DNA from: Solibaculum mannosilyticum
GTDB taxonomy: Bacteria; Bacillota; Clostridia; Oscillospirales; Acutalibacteraceae
DNA length: 64,000 bases
NCBI RefSeq assembly: GCF_015140235.1
Contig: NZ_AP023321.1
Span: forward strand, 496,001-560,000
Direction: 5' to 3'
Part shown: one piece after another, positions 57,636 to 64,000 of the stretch
Layout: each line of letters begins with the position of its first letter
Numbering within the stretch: the stretch's first letter is position 1
Program-made: the position numbers and the translations under genes
Notes under the pieces: generated by a model
What the model was told of the DNA's origin: nothing
Databases searched by the model: none
The model's input: only the letters and a program-made list of their open reading frames with translations

Positions 57636-58379
57636 TTAGGCGTTGAGCAGATGGGCTGATTGCAGCGCTTTCTTCAATGGGAAGTAAAGCAAGGCAGCTC
57701 CTACGATGGAAAAGATGCCGTTGAACAGTGTGGCAGGTAAACTGGCGGCCGAAGTAATGAGGGCTGGTACAAAGGCACTGCCTTCCAGCATCTTGTAGGC
57801 GGCGCCAAAGATGAATTCGCCCGCTAGATTGAATAAGACAGCCAGTCCAGATGCCATCACGACGCTGAAGGTTGCAACGCTTAGCTTGCGGGAAAGGGCC
57901 GCCAATACCACAAGGAAACCAGCAAAAATCAGGAGTCCCACCCGGAGAGCCGGGACAAAAGCACTCTGTGCCGAAGGGGCTGAGAAAAAGACAAACAGAA
58001 AAACAGATAACAATACACTAGCTCCCGCAAAAATAAGAAGTCCGGCGACCGGCTTTTCCTTTCGTTTGGACAAAGCGCGGAAACTGGCTCCGGCAATGAG
58101 GCCGATAAAAAATTTTAATACGATGGTTTTAGGGGATGTGTACAAATATCCGGTGGTCATATCCGAGAGTCCCATGCCGATGGAGCCGGCCAAACCGCCT
58201 CCGACTCCTCCATACAGAAGCGCACACAGAATAACCAGCAGATTGCCCACGTGCAGGAACGGATCGCCCACAGGAGCTGGAATGGGAATGCGGAATATGG
58301 GAAGCAATGCCAAATAACACAGGGCGGCAAATACTCCCACAATGGCCATGCTCTTTAATTTGTCAGCAGAACGTGCCAT
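57636..58379 (-). CDS. ECF transporter S-component (substrate-binding membrane protein)
   Basis: 247 residues from the ATG at 58379, with GAGGTG upstream. Energy-coupling-factor S-components bind a vitamin or metal and dock on a shared EcfAAT module encoded elsewhere. About six membrane segments are visible (AIVGVFAALCYLALLPIF, NLLVILCALLYGGVGGGLAG, LLIFAGASVLLSVFLFVFF and others). The family pattern includes VGDPFLHVGNLLVILCALLYG and GMGLSDMTTGYLYTSPKT with IVLKFFIGLIAG. Substrate unknown; no riboswitch is apparent upstream. An extended -10 (TGCTATAAT on the minus strand, near 58415) lies just upstream. Confidence 0.85.
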   Translation of the reverse strand: MARSADKLKSMAIVGVFAALCYLALLPIFRIPIPAPVGDPFLHVGNLLVILCALLYGGVGGGLAGSIGMGLSDMTTGYLYTSPKTIVLKFFIGLIAGASFRALSKRKEKPVAGLLIFAGASVLLSVFLFVFFSAPSAQSAFVPALRVGLLIFAGFLVVLAALSRKLSVATFSVVMASGLAVLFNLAGEFIFGAAYKMLEGSAFVPALITSAASLPATLFNGIFSIVGAALLYFPLKKALQSAHLLNA

Positions 58380-58570
58380 GAAAACACCTCTTCGATTGTC
58401 ATTTCTGATCTTATTATAGCATAAAAAAGTCAATTTTATCGATGAAATAATTACAAAAGGCATCCGATGCCGCTAAAATAAAACAATAAAAGAAAAAAGA
58501 CTGTTATTCAGTCAATCAAAAAATACAACATCGAAGTAAGAATCCAGAAGAAAAGAGACGTCCAAAGCGG

Positions 58571-58599
58571 TTGTCAAATTGGATAGGCGCGTTTATAAT
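58571..58599 (+). promoter_or_regulatory. Promoter of the JAMM-like/LysM gene
   Basis: TTGTCA (58571-58576), 17-bp spacer, TATAAT (58594-58599). It rules out start codons at 58571 and 58598. Confidence 0.8.
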
Positions 58600-58630
58600 G
58601 AAAAAAAGACCAGTCGTGGAGGTGGAGAAT

Positions 58631-59806
58631 ATGGCGGGAATTATCCCCGAAGGCATGACTGCCCAGAGTTTCGGCAGGGCACAGGATGTGCATCCGTCTC
58701 TCTACTTCCAGGAAAAGACGCTGAAGAAAATCATGCGGTGGGCAACCGAATACAATAATTTTTGTGCGATCCTCTACGGCGTCTACGGGGAAGAGGACGG
58801 CGTCATCATCAGCGGGGCTTGCCGGGTCAAAAAGGCCAAGCGGCAGATGGGACATCTGTTTTTCTCCGGCAAGACTTGGAGGAGCATTAAAGAACAGAAA
58901 AAAGAAAAATATCCCAGGCTGGATATGGTAGGGATTTGTATGGTACAGAAAAAAGGGGAGTGCCGGATTCCCACCGATCTTCTGACCATTGCAAAAGGCT
59001 ATTTTAGTGAAAAATGGCAAGTAGTGCTGGCGGTGGATTCCCATAGCTGGCGGTGCCGCTTTTATCAATGGGACGAGGAGAATCTGAAACCAGCGCCTGG
59101 GTATTACCTGGTTAAAAAACAAGATGAGGATGGATTGTCTGCAGAGGACTCTATTCAGATGGATCAGCCGGTTTCGCTGGAAAAGGATGTGACGTCGCCG
59201 CCTCCTTCCGAATCGATAGAGAAAGAGAACGACGTTTTACCTGAGGTTTGTCCTTCCGGGCCGTCACAGCATTTCTCATCCCAGATCCCTGAGAATTTGG
59301 TGGATGAGGTGCGGTCTTACGGGAGAAGGGTACGGTTACTTACTGCACTGGTGACGGTGATGTTCGTAGCTGTGCTTGGGACAGGAATAGTTTTGGGTGT
59401 CCGCCAGGCCACATTGGCACAGCCGGTTTGGGTACAACAAGCCGAACTGGAGAGCCGTGTGGCTCATCTGGAGGACAAAACACAGCAAGACGATCCCATA
59501 GATGACCAGATCGCACAGTTAAAACAGCAGTTATCCGATCTGGAAGGCAAAACAGGTCAGCAAGAACAGCTTATCCGCACTCTTTCCGATCAGATACAAC
59601 AGTTGGAGAAGAAGCTTTCCCAGCCCTCCAGTTCGGGACAAGATGTGCTTCCCGATTATCATACCGTCCAGCCGGGTGAGACATTGACTTCTATTTCCAT
59701 TCGGTACTTTGGAACGCCTGATAAAGCAGGCTATCTGGCGGCTATTAATGACCTTCAGAATCCTGATGTGGTGCAGGCGGGGGCAGTGCTCCGTCTTTCA
59801 GAATAA
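58631..59806 (+). CDS. Membrane protein with degenerate JAB1/MPN (JAMM) domain and C-terminal LysM
   Basis: 391 residues from the ATG at 58631, directly after GGAGGTGGAGAAT. Residues about 25-170 follow the MPN fold (TLKKIMRWATEYNNFCAILYG, EDGVIISGACRV, WQVVLAVDSH). The place of the JAMM zinc motif, usually G-W-Y-H-S-H-P, reads GICMVQKKGECRIPTD: both His are lost (Met104, Gln106) though Asp116 remains. A linker, one membrane segment (LLTALVTVMFVAVLGTGIVLG, about 236-258), a coiled coil (LESRVAHLEDKTQQ, IAQLKQQLSDLEGKT) and a LysM domain (YHTVQPGETLTSISIRYFG) follow. LysM binds peptidoglycan, so a wall-sensing or scaffolding role is plausible. A protease role is not. Confidence 0.8.
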   Translation: MAGIIPEGMTAQSFGRAQDVHPSLYFQEKTLKKIMRWATEYNNFCAILYGVYGEEDGVIISGACRVKKAKRQMGHLFFSGKTWRSIKEQKKEKYPRLDMVGICMVQKKGECRIPTDLLTIAKGYFSEKWQVVLAVDSHSWRCRFYQWDEENLKPAPGYYLVKKQDEDGLSAEDSIQMDQPVSLEKDVTSPPPSESIEKENDVLPEVCPSGPSQHFSSQIPENLVDEVRSYGRRVRLLTALVTVMFVAVLGTGIVLGVRQATLAQPVWVQQAELESRVAHLEDKTQQDDPIDDQIAQLKQQLSDLEGKTGQQEQLIRTLSDQIQQLEKKLSQPSSSGQDVLPDYHTVQPGETLTSISIRYFGTPDKAGYLAAINDLQNPDVVQAGAVLRLSE

Positions 59807-59855
59807 AAAGCCTCTTGTTTCTCAGAGCTATCTGCAGAAACAAGAGGCTTTTTTG
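59806..59855 (+). terminator. Terminator after the LysM gene
   Basis: AAAAAGCCTCTTGTTTCT pairs with AGAAACAAGAGGCTTTTT; may also serve the convergent MATE gene. Confidence 0.92.
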
Positions 59856-59869
59856 TTTTATTTAGCTTC

Positions 59870-61252
59870 TTATGCATCTTCCAAACTGTTTACCGGCTGC
59901 TCTATCTGATTACGGGTAACGTCTTTGATCCACTTTTTGCTGCGGATACGCCAGATCCCGAGAATGGTTTTGGGGATTTCCTCCACATTTAAGAGAATCA
60001 TGACGGCTGTTACGCCCCACTGGAATACATAGCCTCCCAGGAATCCCAACAGTACGGAAAACCAAAGGTTACCGGCGTCCAGGAAAAGACTGAACCTGGT
60101 GTCCCCGCCGCCCCGCATGATGCCGACGATGATGGTACAGGTGATGGATTTAAAGAAGGTCGTAATGGCCAATACAATGAGCATCATGCGGAGATATTCG
60201 CTTGCAAGGGCAGAGAGGGAATAGAGGGCAAAGATAAGGGGCATACATACCAAAATCAGAATCGCCCCAAACGCTCCTACCGCCAGGGACAGAATCAACA
60301 GGGTGCCGGCGGCATTGCTTGCTTGTTCCTTTTCCCCGGCTCCGATGTATTTTCCGATGATAACGGCCGACGCGTTGGAGACGCCGAACATTACAACGGT
60401 GGAAAGCTGCATCACCACATAGGCGATGGCATAAGCTGCTACTGCTTCTCCGTTTAGATGTCCCAAGATGACAGAATGCATGGAGATTCCCAAACCATAT
60501 AGGCATTCGTTGAGAAGTACCGGACCGGAGTAGCGGACAAAATCCTGAAACAGATCCTTGCTCTTTTGAAACAGGTCGGTGATCTTAAAGCGCACCGTTT
60601 TGTTGATGCGCAGGGCAAAGGTCAGGGTCAAGATGACCTCCACAAACCGGGAGACAGTGGTACCAATGGCGGCGCCGGACGTCCCCATCTGTGCCGGGCC
60701 GAAGATCAGGATAGAGTTGATGATAACGTTGATGGTAAAGGAGATACTGTAGATGCACATAGGCACCATGACCTTCTCCACGCTGCGGATGATGTTGAGA
60801 TAGGTGACGGTGACGGCAGAGAAAATATACGATCCGCCCACAATACGCAGGTAAGGGATGCCTTGGACAATGATCTCTTGATCGGAAGTGAAAATAGAAA
60901 GCACTTTGTCCGGCAGCAAAACCGTACACAAAGAGAATACCACTGCCACCATTAAAGCATACCGGATGGCCATCCCCAAAATGCGGCGGATAGTCTGGGT
61001 ATCGCCCTTGCCCCAGTATTGGGCGGTGAGCACCGATGCGCCGGATGATATACCAAATAACACCAGCGTCAACAGGAAAAAGGGCTGGTTCCCCAAGGAC
61101 GCGCCGGCCAACGCCTTTTCACTGACCCGGCCCAGCATAAGGGTATCACACATGCCGACGCCCACATTGATCAGATTCTGCCCCGCCATTGGAAGCACTA
61201 GGCCGAATACCATGCGGTAAAATGACTTTTCTCGAATCAAACAATCACACAC
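59870..61252 (-). CDS. MATE family efflux transporter
   Basis: 460 residues with about twelve membrane segments. MATE proteins export cationic drugs or metabolites using Na+ or H+ gradients. N-lobe signatures include FGLVLPMAGQNLINVGVGMCDTLMLG (split here: VLPMAGQNLIN, then DTLMLGRVSE) and LFGISSGASVLTAQYWGKGD; the C-lobe has FVRYSGPVLLNECLYGLGISM and SNASAVIIGKYIGAGE. A GTG at 61252 is used; a TTG at 61240 lies at a better distance from AAGGTG, so the true start is uncertain by four residues. Substrate unknown. Basic C-terminal tail. Confidence 0.93.
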   Translation of the reverse strand: MCDCLIREKSFYRMVFGLVLPMAGQNLINVGVGMCDTLMLGRVSEKALAGASLGNQPFFLLTLVLFGISSGASVLTAQYWGKGDTQTIRRILGMAIRYALMVAVVFSLCTVLLPDKVLSIFTSDQEIIVQGIPYLRIVGGSYIFSAVTVTYLNIIRSVEKVMVPMCIYSISFTINVIINSILIFGPAQMGTSGAAIGTTVSRFVEVILTLTFALRINKTVRFKITDLFQKSKDLFQDFVRYSGPVLLNECLYGLGISMHSVILGHLNGEAVAAYAIAYVVMQLSTVVMFGVSNASAVIIGKYIGAGEKEQASNAAGTLLILSLAVGAFGAILILVCMPLIFALYSLSALASEYLRMMLIVLAITTFFKSITCTIIVGIMRGGGDTRFSLFLDAGNLWFSVLLGFLGGYVFQWGVTAVMILLNVEEIPKTILGIWRIRSKKWIKDVTRNQIEQPVNSLEDA

Positions 61253-61321
61253 CTTGTCTACTGATATTCACTCGAGGAATCCCAATGCGAAAAGGTCACA
61301 TTCATTCACCGAAGTTCTAAC

Positions 61322-61350
61322 ATTATAGCAAAAAAAGTAAAAATATGCAA
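61322..61350 (-). promoter_or_regulatory. Promoter of the MATE gene
   Basis: On the minus strand TTGCAT (61345-61350), 17-bp spacer, TATAAT (61322-61327). Confidence 0.8.
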
Positions 61351-61444
61351 CGAAAAGAGATGCGCTGTAGGCCCTTTTATGGTATGCTTGCTCAAGGGAA
61401 AACATCTTCCGGATTTATTGTAATCAAGTAGGAGGTATTGGAAA

Positions 61445-61618
61445 ATGTCTGAAAAACAAAAGCGATTTGAAACATCCTATTCCCAGGGCCTTAATTTTGC
61501 CGTATTGGTGGACCGTCAGACTGGAGTCAACTATCTGATGACCAGCACCGGGATTACTCCCTTGCTCAACCCGGATGGAACACCCATTGTCACGGTGGAG
61601 GAGAAAAAACAGTCCTGA
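61445..61618 (+). CDS. Small DUF6440 family protein
   Basis: 57 residues, with AGGAGGT ahead of the ATG. After a basic start (SEKQKRFETSY) comes FAVLVDRQTGVNYLMTSTG, then ITPLLNPDGTPIV, the pattern of DUF6440, in which a ligand-like D-x-x-T-G-V-x-Y motif precedes an L-x-P-L-L-x-x-x-G-x-P end. These short cytoplasmic proteins are widespread in Clostridia and phage-like contexts, with no known function. The gene is alone between the MATE and YitT genes. Coding potential supported by the ribosome site and family match. Confidence 0.8.
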   Translation: MSEKQKRFETSYSQGLNFAVLVDRQTGVNYLMTSTGITPLLNPDGTPIVTVEEKKQS

Positions 61619-61689
61619 GGAGCTTTGCAAAAAAATGGTTGTTGGTTCTTGATTTTTTCCACAAAGATGGAAATAGTCACTAAAAAACC

Positions 61690-61718
61690 TTTCCATAGAA
61701 AAGAGCTGGTGCTATACT
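61690..61718 (+). promoter_or_regulatory. Probable promoter of the yitT-like gene
   Basis: TTTCCA (61690-61695), 17-bp spacer, TATACT (61713-61718). The -35 is weak, the -10 good. Confidence 0.55.
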
Positions 61719-61792
61719 AAATATAGGTGTCTCTTTGGAGGCAAAAGGGATCGCTGAAAAACGTGATGCTTCCGATAGTAGGGAGGGATTTT

Positions 61793-62656
61793 ATGAAGAA
61801 TCAGAGCGTAAAGTCCATTGCAAAACAGTATTTCCTTATTACCATCAGCACCTTGATCCTGGCGGTCGGAACTTATTTCTTTAAATTCCCCAATAATTTT
61901 ACCTTTGGCGGCGTCACCGGCTTGTCGGTAGTCATCGGAAAGGCGCTTCCCATCATCAGTCCCAGTACAGCCAACCTGATTCTCAACGTACTTCTTCTTG
62001 CGGTGGGCTTTTTCTTCCTTGGGAAAAACTTCGGTATCATGACGGTCTACGCCAGTATGCTGCTTTCCTTTTCCCTTTCGGGATTGGAAATCCTATATCC
62101 CATGGACAAGCCCTTGACCGATGACCCAATGCTGGAATTGGTGTTTGCCGTTTTGCTGCCTGCCTTTGGTTCAGCCCTCCTCTTTAACATCGGCGCCTCC
62201 AGCGGCGGGACCGACATTGTGGCTATGATCCTTAAAAAATATACCAGTGTGGATATCGGCCGGGCACTGCTGTTGAGCGATCTGCTCATTACATTGTCGG
62301 CCTTCTTATTGTTTGATATTAAGACGGTTCTCTTCTCTATGCTGGGCCTGTTTGCCAAGTCGTTGGTGGTGGACAGCGTCATTGAAAACATCAATATGTG
62401 CAAGTATTTTAATGTGGTGTGCTCCAATCCGGAACCCATCTGCGGGTATATTGTGGATAAACTGAAACGCAGTGCCACCATCTGTGAAGCAAAAGGCGCC
62501 TTTTCTCATGATCAGAAATATATTGTTTTTACCGCTATGAAACGGTATCAGGCCGTTCAACTGCGGCAGTTTATCAAACACGTGGAACCGGGTGCTTTTA
62601 TCCTGATCTCCAACACCAGTGAGATCATAGGCAAAGGTTTTAACAACGGCGGCTAA
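61793..62656 (+). CDS. YitT family membrane protein with DUF2179 domain
   Basis: 287 residues from the ATG at 61793, after GGGAGGG. Five to six membrane segments span residues 10-200; conserved loops are FPNNFTFGGVTGLSVVIGK and NIGASSGGTDIVAMILKKYTS, both typical of YitT/DUF161. The C-terminal cytoplasmic DUF2179 domain follows: CGYIVDKLKRSATICEAKGAFSH (here read as two parts), YIVFTAMKRYQAVQLRQFIKHVEP, and the end FILISNTSEIIGKGF. Function of the family is not established, with transport suspected. Monocistronic with a strong terminator. Confidence 0.93.
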   Translation: MKNQSVKSIAKQYFLITISTLILAVGTYFFKFPNNFTFGGVTGLSVVIGKALPIISPSTANLILNVLLLAVGFFFLGKNFGIMTVYASMLLSFSLSGLEILYPMDKPLTDDPMLELVFAVLLPAFGSALLFNIGASSGGTDIVAMILKKYTSVDIGRALLLSDLLITLSAFLLFDIKTVLFSMLGLFAKSLVVDSVIENINMCKYFNVVCSNPEPICGYIVDKLKRSATICEAKGAFSHDQKYIVFTAMKRYQAVQLRQFIKHVEPGAFILISNTSEIIGKGFNNGG

Positions 62657-62690
62657 AAGATCGTTTTGTTCCTATATTCTGTTTCATCTG

Positions 62691-62723
62691 GCCGGCAAGC
62701 AATTCTGCTTGCCGGCTTTTTTC
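62691..62723 (+). terminator. Terminator after the yitT-like gene
   Basis: GCCGGCAAGCA pairs perfectly with TGCTTGCCGGC around ATTC, then TTTTTT. Confidence 0.93.
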
Positions 62724-62753
62724 GTCCGATGGAAGATCTTTGACAAAAAATGC

Positions 62754-62782
62754 TTGAATATTTTGTGCCTCAATATTATAAT
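62754..62782 (+). promoter_or_regulatory. Promoter of the DUF6688 gene
   Basis: TTGAAT (62754-62759), 17-bp spacer, TATAAT (62777-62782), 34 bp before the ATG at 62817. Confidence 0.8.
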
Positions 62783-62816
62783 ATCGATATTCGATAAATA
62801 CAAAAGAGGTGATCTT

Positions 62817-63992
62817 ATGTCCAACGTCTATTCTGGACTCATTCTACTGCTGATGACATTGTTTTTCCTGGTATGGCCTTTGGCACTTACTGTGATCAAT
62901 ATCATCAATCTTTTCCTCAAAAAACCTATCCATGCCGCGGGGTTCGAAATCGCCACCTTGTCGTGCGGTTCCATTATGACGGCGCTTTTATACGGCCTAC
63001 TGGATTTCCAAGATTATGAAACTCCCATCAACCTTTGGGGAGGGACACAAGTCCATGCTCCAGTGGCTTCCTGGTACCTCTGGACGGTACTGCTGTTGGG
63101 TGCTGTGGGCCTGATCGGATATGCCATGGTGCGATTTTGTCACTCCAAACTGCCGCCTTTGGCCTTTGTTCTAGGTATTGCGATGATGATGGCTGGATGC
63201 ATGGAATGTATCTTATGGATTGTCCAGATAGCCGGCCGTCTGGTTGAAACAGCAGGCGATGACATGTTTGCAATCTTTTACCTCTGCCTATTCCCGGCGA
63301 ATTTTATCTTGTGCTGTCTCTCGGCAAGTCTTCGGGCCATTCGGGCTTATCCTGTATGGCCGGCAAAACAGTACGGCAATCCCTTTGTATCCCGATGCGC
63401 GTCTCTCCTGAGCCGAAGCAGACACTGGCCATGGCTGGCGGTTTTAGCGATGGTCCCCATTCTGCTGCTGCTTACATTGATCCTTGTCCTGTTTGGACAG
63501 GCGCCTGATGCCGTCATCCGTGCCTTCACACAAACCAGTGACTGGACCCTTTCCCAACAGATCTCTCCGCCTCCGGTACAGATAGATACCCATTATTTGT
63601 GTACCGTCTCCCTGCGCGGACACCGTAAATTGGTGCGTCCTACCCGGTACGGTATTCGCAGGGGAGAACGTATTATAGTCAACCGTCAACTGTGTGTGGC
63701 CAATGCCTTTGAACAATTGATCCAGGAACGGACGCCTCGGTTTCATCGCTTGGTTCGCCATGTATACGATACCTATGGATATCCCATCTCCCGGCACATC
63801 AAAACAGCTCTGGCGGCCGACGTGGTCTACCTGATCATGAAGCCGTTGGAATGGCTGTTTTTAGCGGTACTCTATCTTTTTGATCTGAAACCGGAAAATC
63901 GGATTGCTCTCCAGTATTTGCCGATGCGTGAGGTGGAAAGTTTGAAAAAACAAGTTGGGTCAAATAAAGATATGCATATATCACGCGGATAG
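62817..63992 (+). CDS. Membrane protein of the DUF6688 type
   Basis: 391 residues from the ATG at 62817, preceded by AGAGGTG. About six membrane segments in the first 250 residues (LILLLMTLFFLVWPLALTVI, LWTVLLLGAVGLIGYAM, LAFVLGIAMMMAGCMECIL, WLAVLAMVPILLLLTLILVL). Then a soluble domain: HYLCTVSLRGHRKLVRP, RYGIRRGERIIVNRQLCVANAFEQLI (quoted in parts), PRFHRLVRHVYDTYGYPI, and KPLEWLFLAVLYLFDLKPENRIALQYLP. I recall this last block as DUF6688, a Clostridia family without known function. The gene ends just inside the window. Confidence 0.75.
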   Translation: MSNVYSGLILLLMTLFFLVWPLALTVINIINLFLKKPIHAAGFEIATLSCGSIMTALLYGLLDFQDYETPINLWGGTQVHAPVASWYLWTVLLLGAVGLIGYAMVRFCHSKLPPLAFVLGIAMMMAGCMECILWIVQIAGRLVETAGDDMFAIFYLCLFPANFILCCLSASLRAIRAYPVWPAKQYGNPFVSRCASLLSRSRHWPWLAVLAMVPILLLLTLILVLFGQAPDAVIRAFTQTSDWTLSQQISPPPVQIDTHYLCTVSLRGHRKLVRPTRYGIRRGERIIVNRQLCVANAFEQLIQERTPRFHRLVRHVYDTYGYPISRHIKTALAADVVYLIMKPLEWLFLAVLYLFDLKPENRIALQYLPMREVESLKKQVGSNKDMHISRG

Positions 63993-64000
63993 AAGCATAT

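Overview
The window looks like a chromosomal segment of a strictly anaerobic, endospore-forming, Gram-positive bacterium of class Clostridia, probably an Oscillospirales/Ruminococcaceae relative. The evidence is a cotJ spore-coat operon, an uninterrupted sigK with a BofC-like neighbour, a CIRCE-controlled small heat-shock gene, an oxygen-defence set (flavodiiron protein, desulfoferrodoxin, PerR, rubrerythrin), and several Clostridia-typical families of unknown function (DUF3793, DUF6440, DUF6688). Base composition is close to even. Most genes have a strong AGGAGG-like ribosome site, and many transcription units are bounded by a recognisable sigma-A promoter and a hairpin/T-run terminator.

Layout. 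1-4.3 kb: end of a family 2 glycosyltransferase, then a minus-strand surface-polymer operon (WecG/TagA transferase, UDP-GlcNAc 2-epimerase, and a fused nucleotidyltransferase/PLP enzyme) read from a near-consensus promoter at 4300-4328. 4.4-5.1 kb: cotJA-cotJB and a cotJC reduced to its N-terminal half. 5.3-7.2 kb: small membrane proteins, a pentapeptide-repeat protein and tRNA-Pro. 7.5-11.5 kb: a tightly overlapping three-gene operon (nuclease-DUF2075 helicase, GIY-YIG-DUF2075 helicase, MazG-like pyrophosphohydrolase) that reads as a candidate anti-phage module. 11.6-19.6 kb: small regulators and stress genes (TipA-like MerR, YqxD, YaaA, peptide deformylase, hydrolase, Hsp20 under CIRCE, TetR, FucO, YibE/F). 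19.8-24.7 kb: a 1,643-residue secreted protein joining two unrelated phosphoesterase domains. 25-30 kb: a DUF3793/flavodoxin unit with two palindromic operators and hairpin leaders, a zinc alcohol dehydrogenase, and CpsB and LCP surface-polymer genes.

30-34.5 kb is a MoxR-DUF58-transglutaminase operon. 35-38 kb carries a PASTA protein whose kinase domain has lost its catalytic residues, and a TIM-barrel protein. 38-44 kb is an oxygen/NAD block: flavodiiron protein, three tandem 161-bp repeats, nicotinamidase plus nicotinate phosphoribosyltransferase, desulfoferrodoxin, and perR overlapping rubrerythrin. 44-49 kb has sigK, a BofC-like gene, a class A penicillin-binding protein and a degenerate ArgJ. 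49-64 kb holds a flavin reductase, an RqcH/NFACT protein, an IMP dehydrogenase of the Tritrichomonas type, a 2[4Fe-4S] ferredoxin, TrmN6-like and RsmI RNA methyltransferases, an ECF S-component, a LysM protein with an inactive-looking JAMM domain, a MATE exporter, YitT and DUF6688 proteins.

The strongest candidates for something undescribed are the DUF2075/GIY-YIG/MazG operon (7.5-11.5 kb) and the 161-bp tandem repeat array (39.4-39.9 kb). A second theme is enzyme folds that have kept their architecture but lost key residues: the pseudokinase, pseudo-JAMM, truncated CotJC and degenerate ArgJ. All functional statements rest on reading motifs and recalling families. No database search was run.
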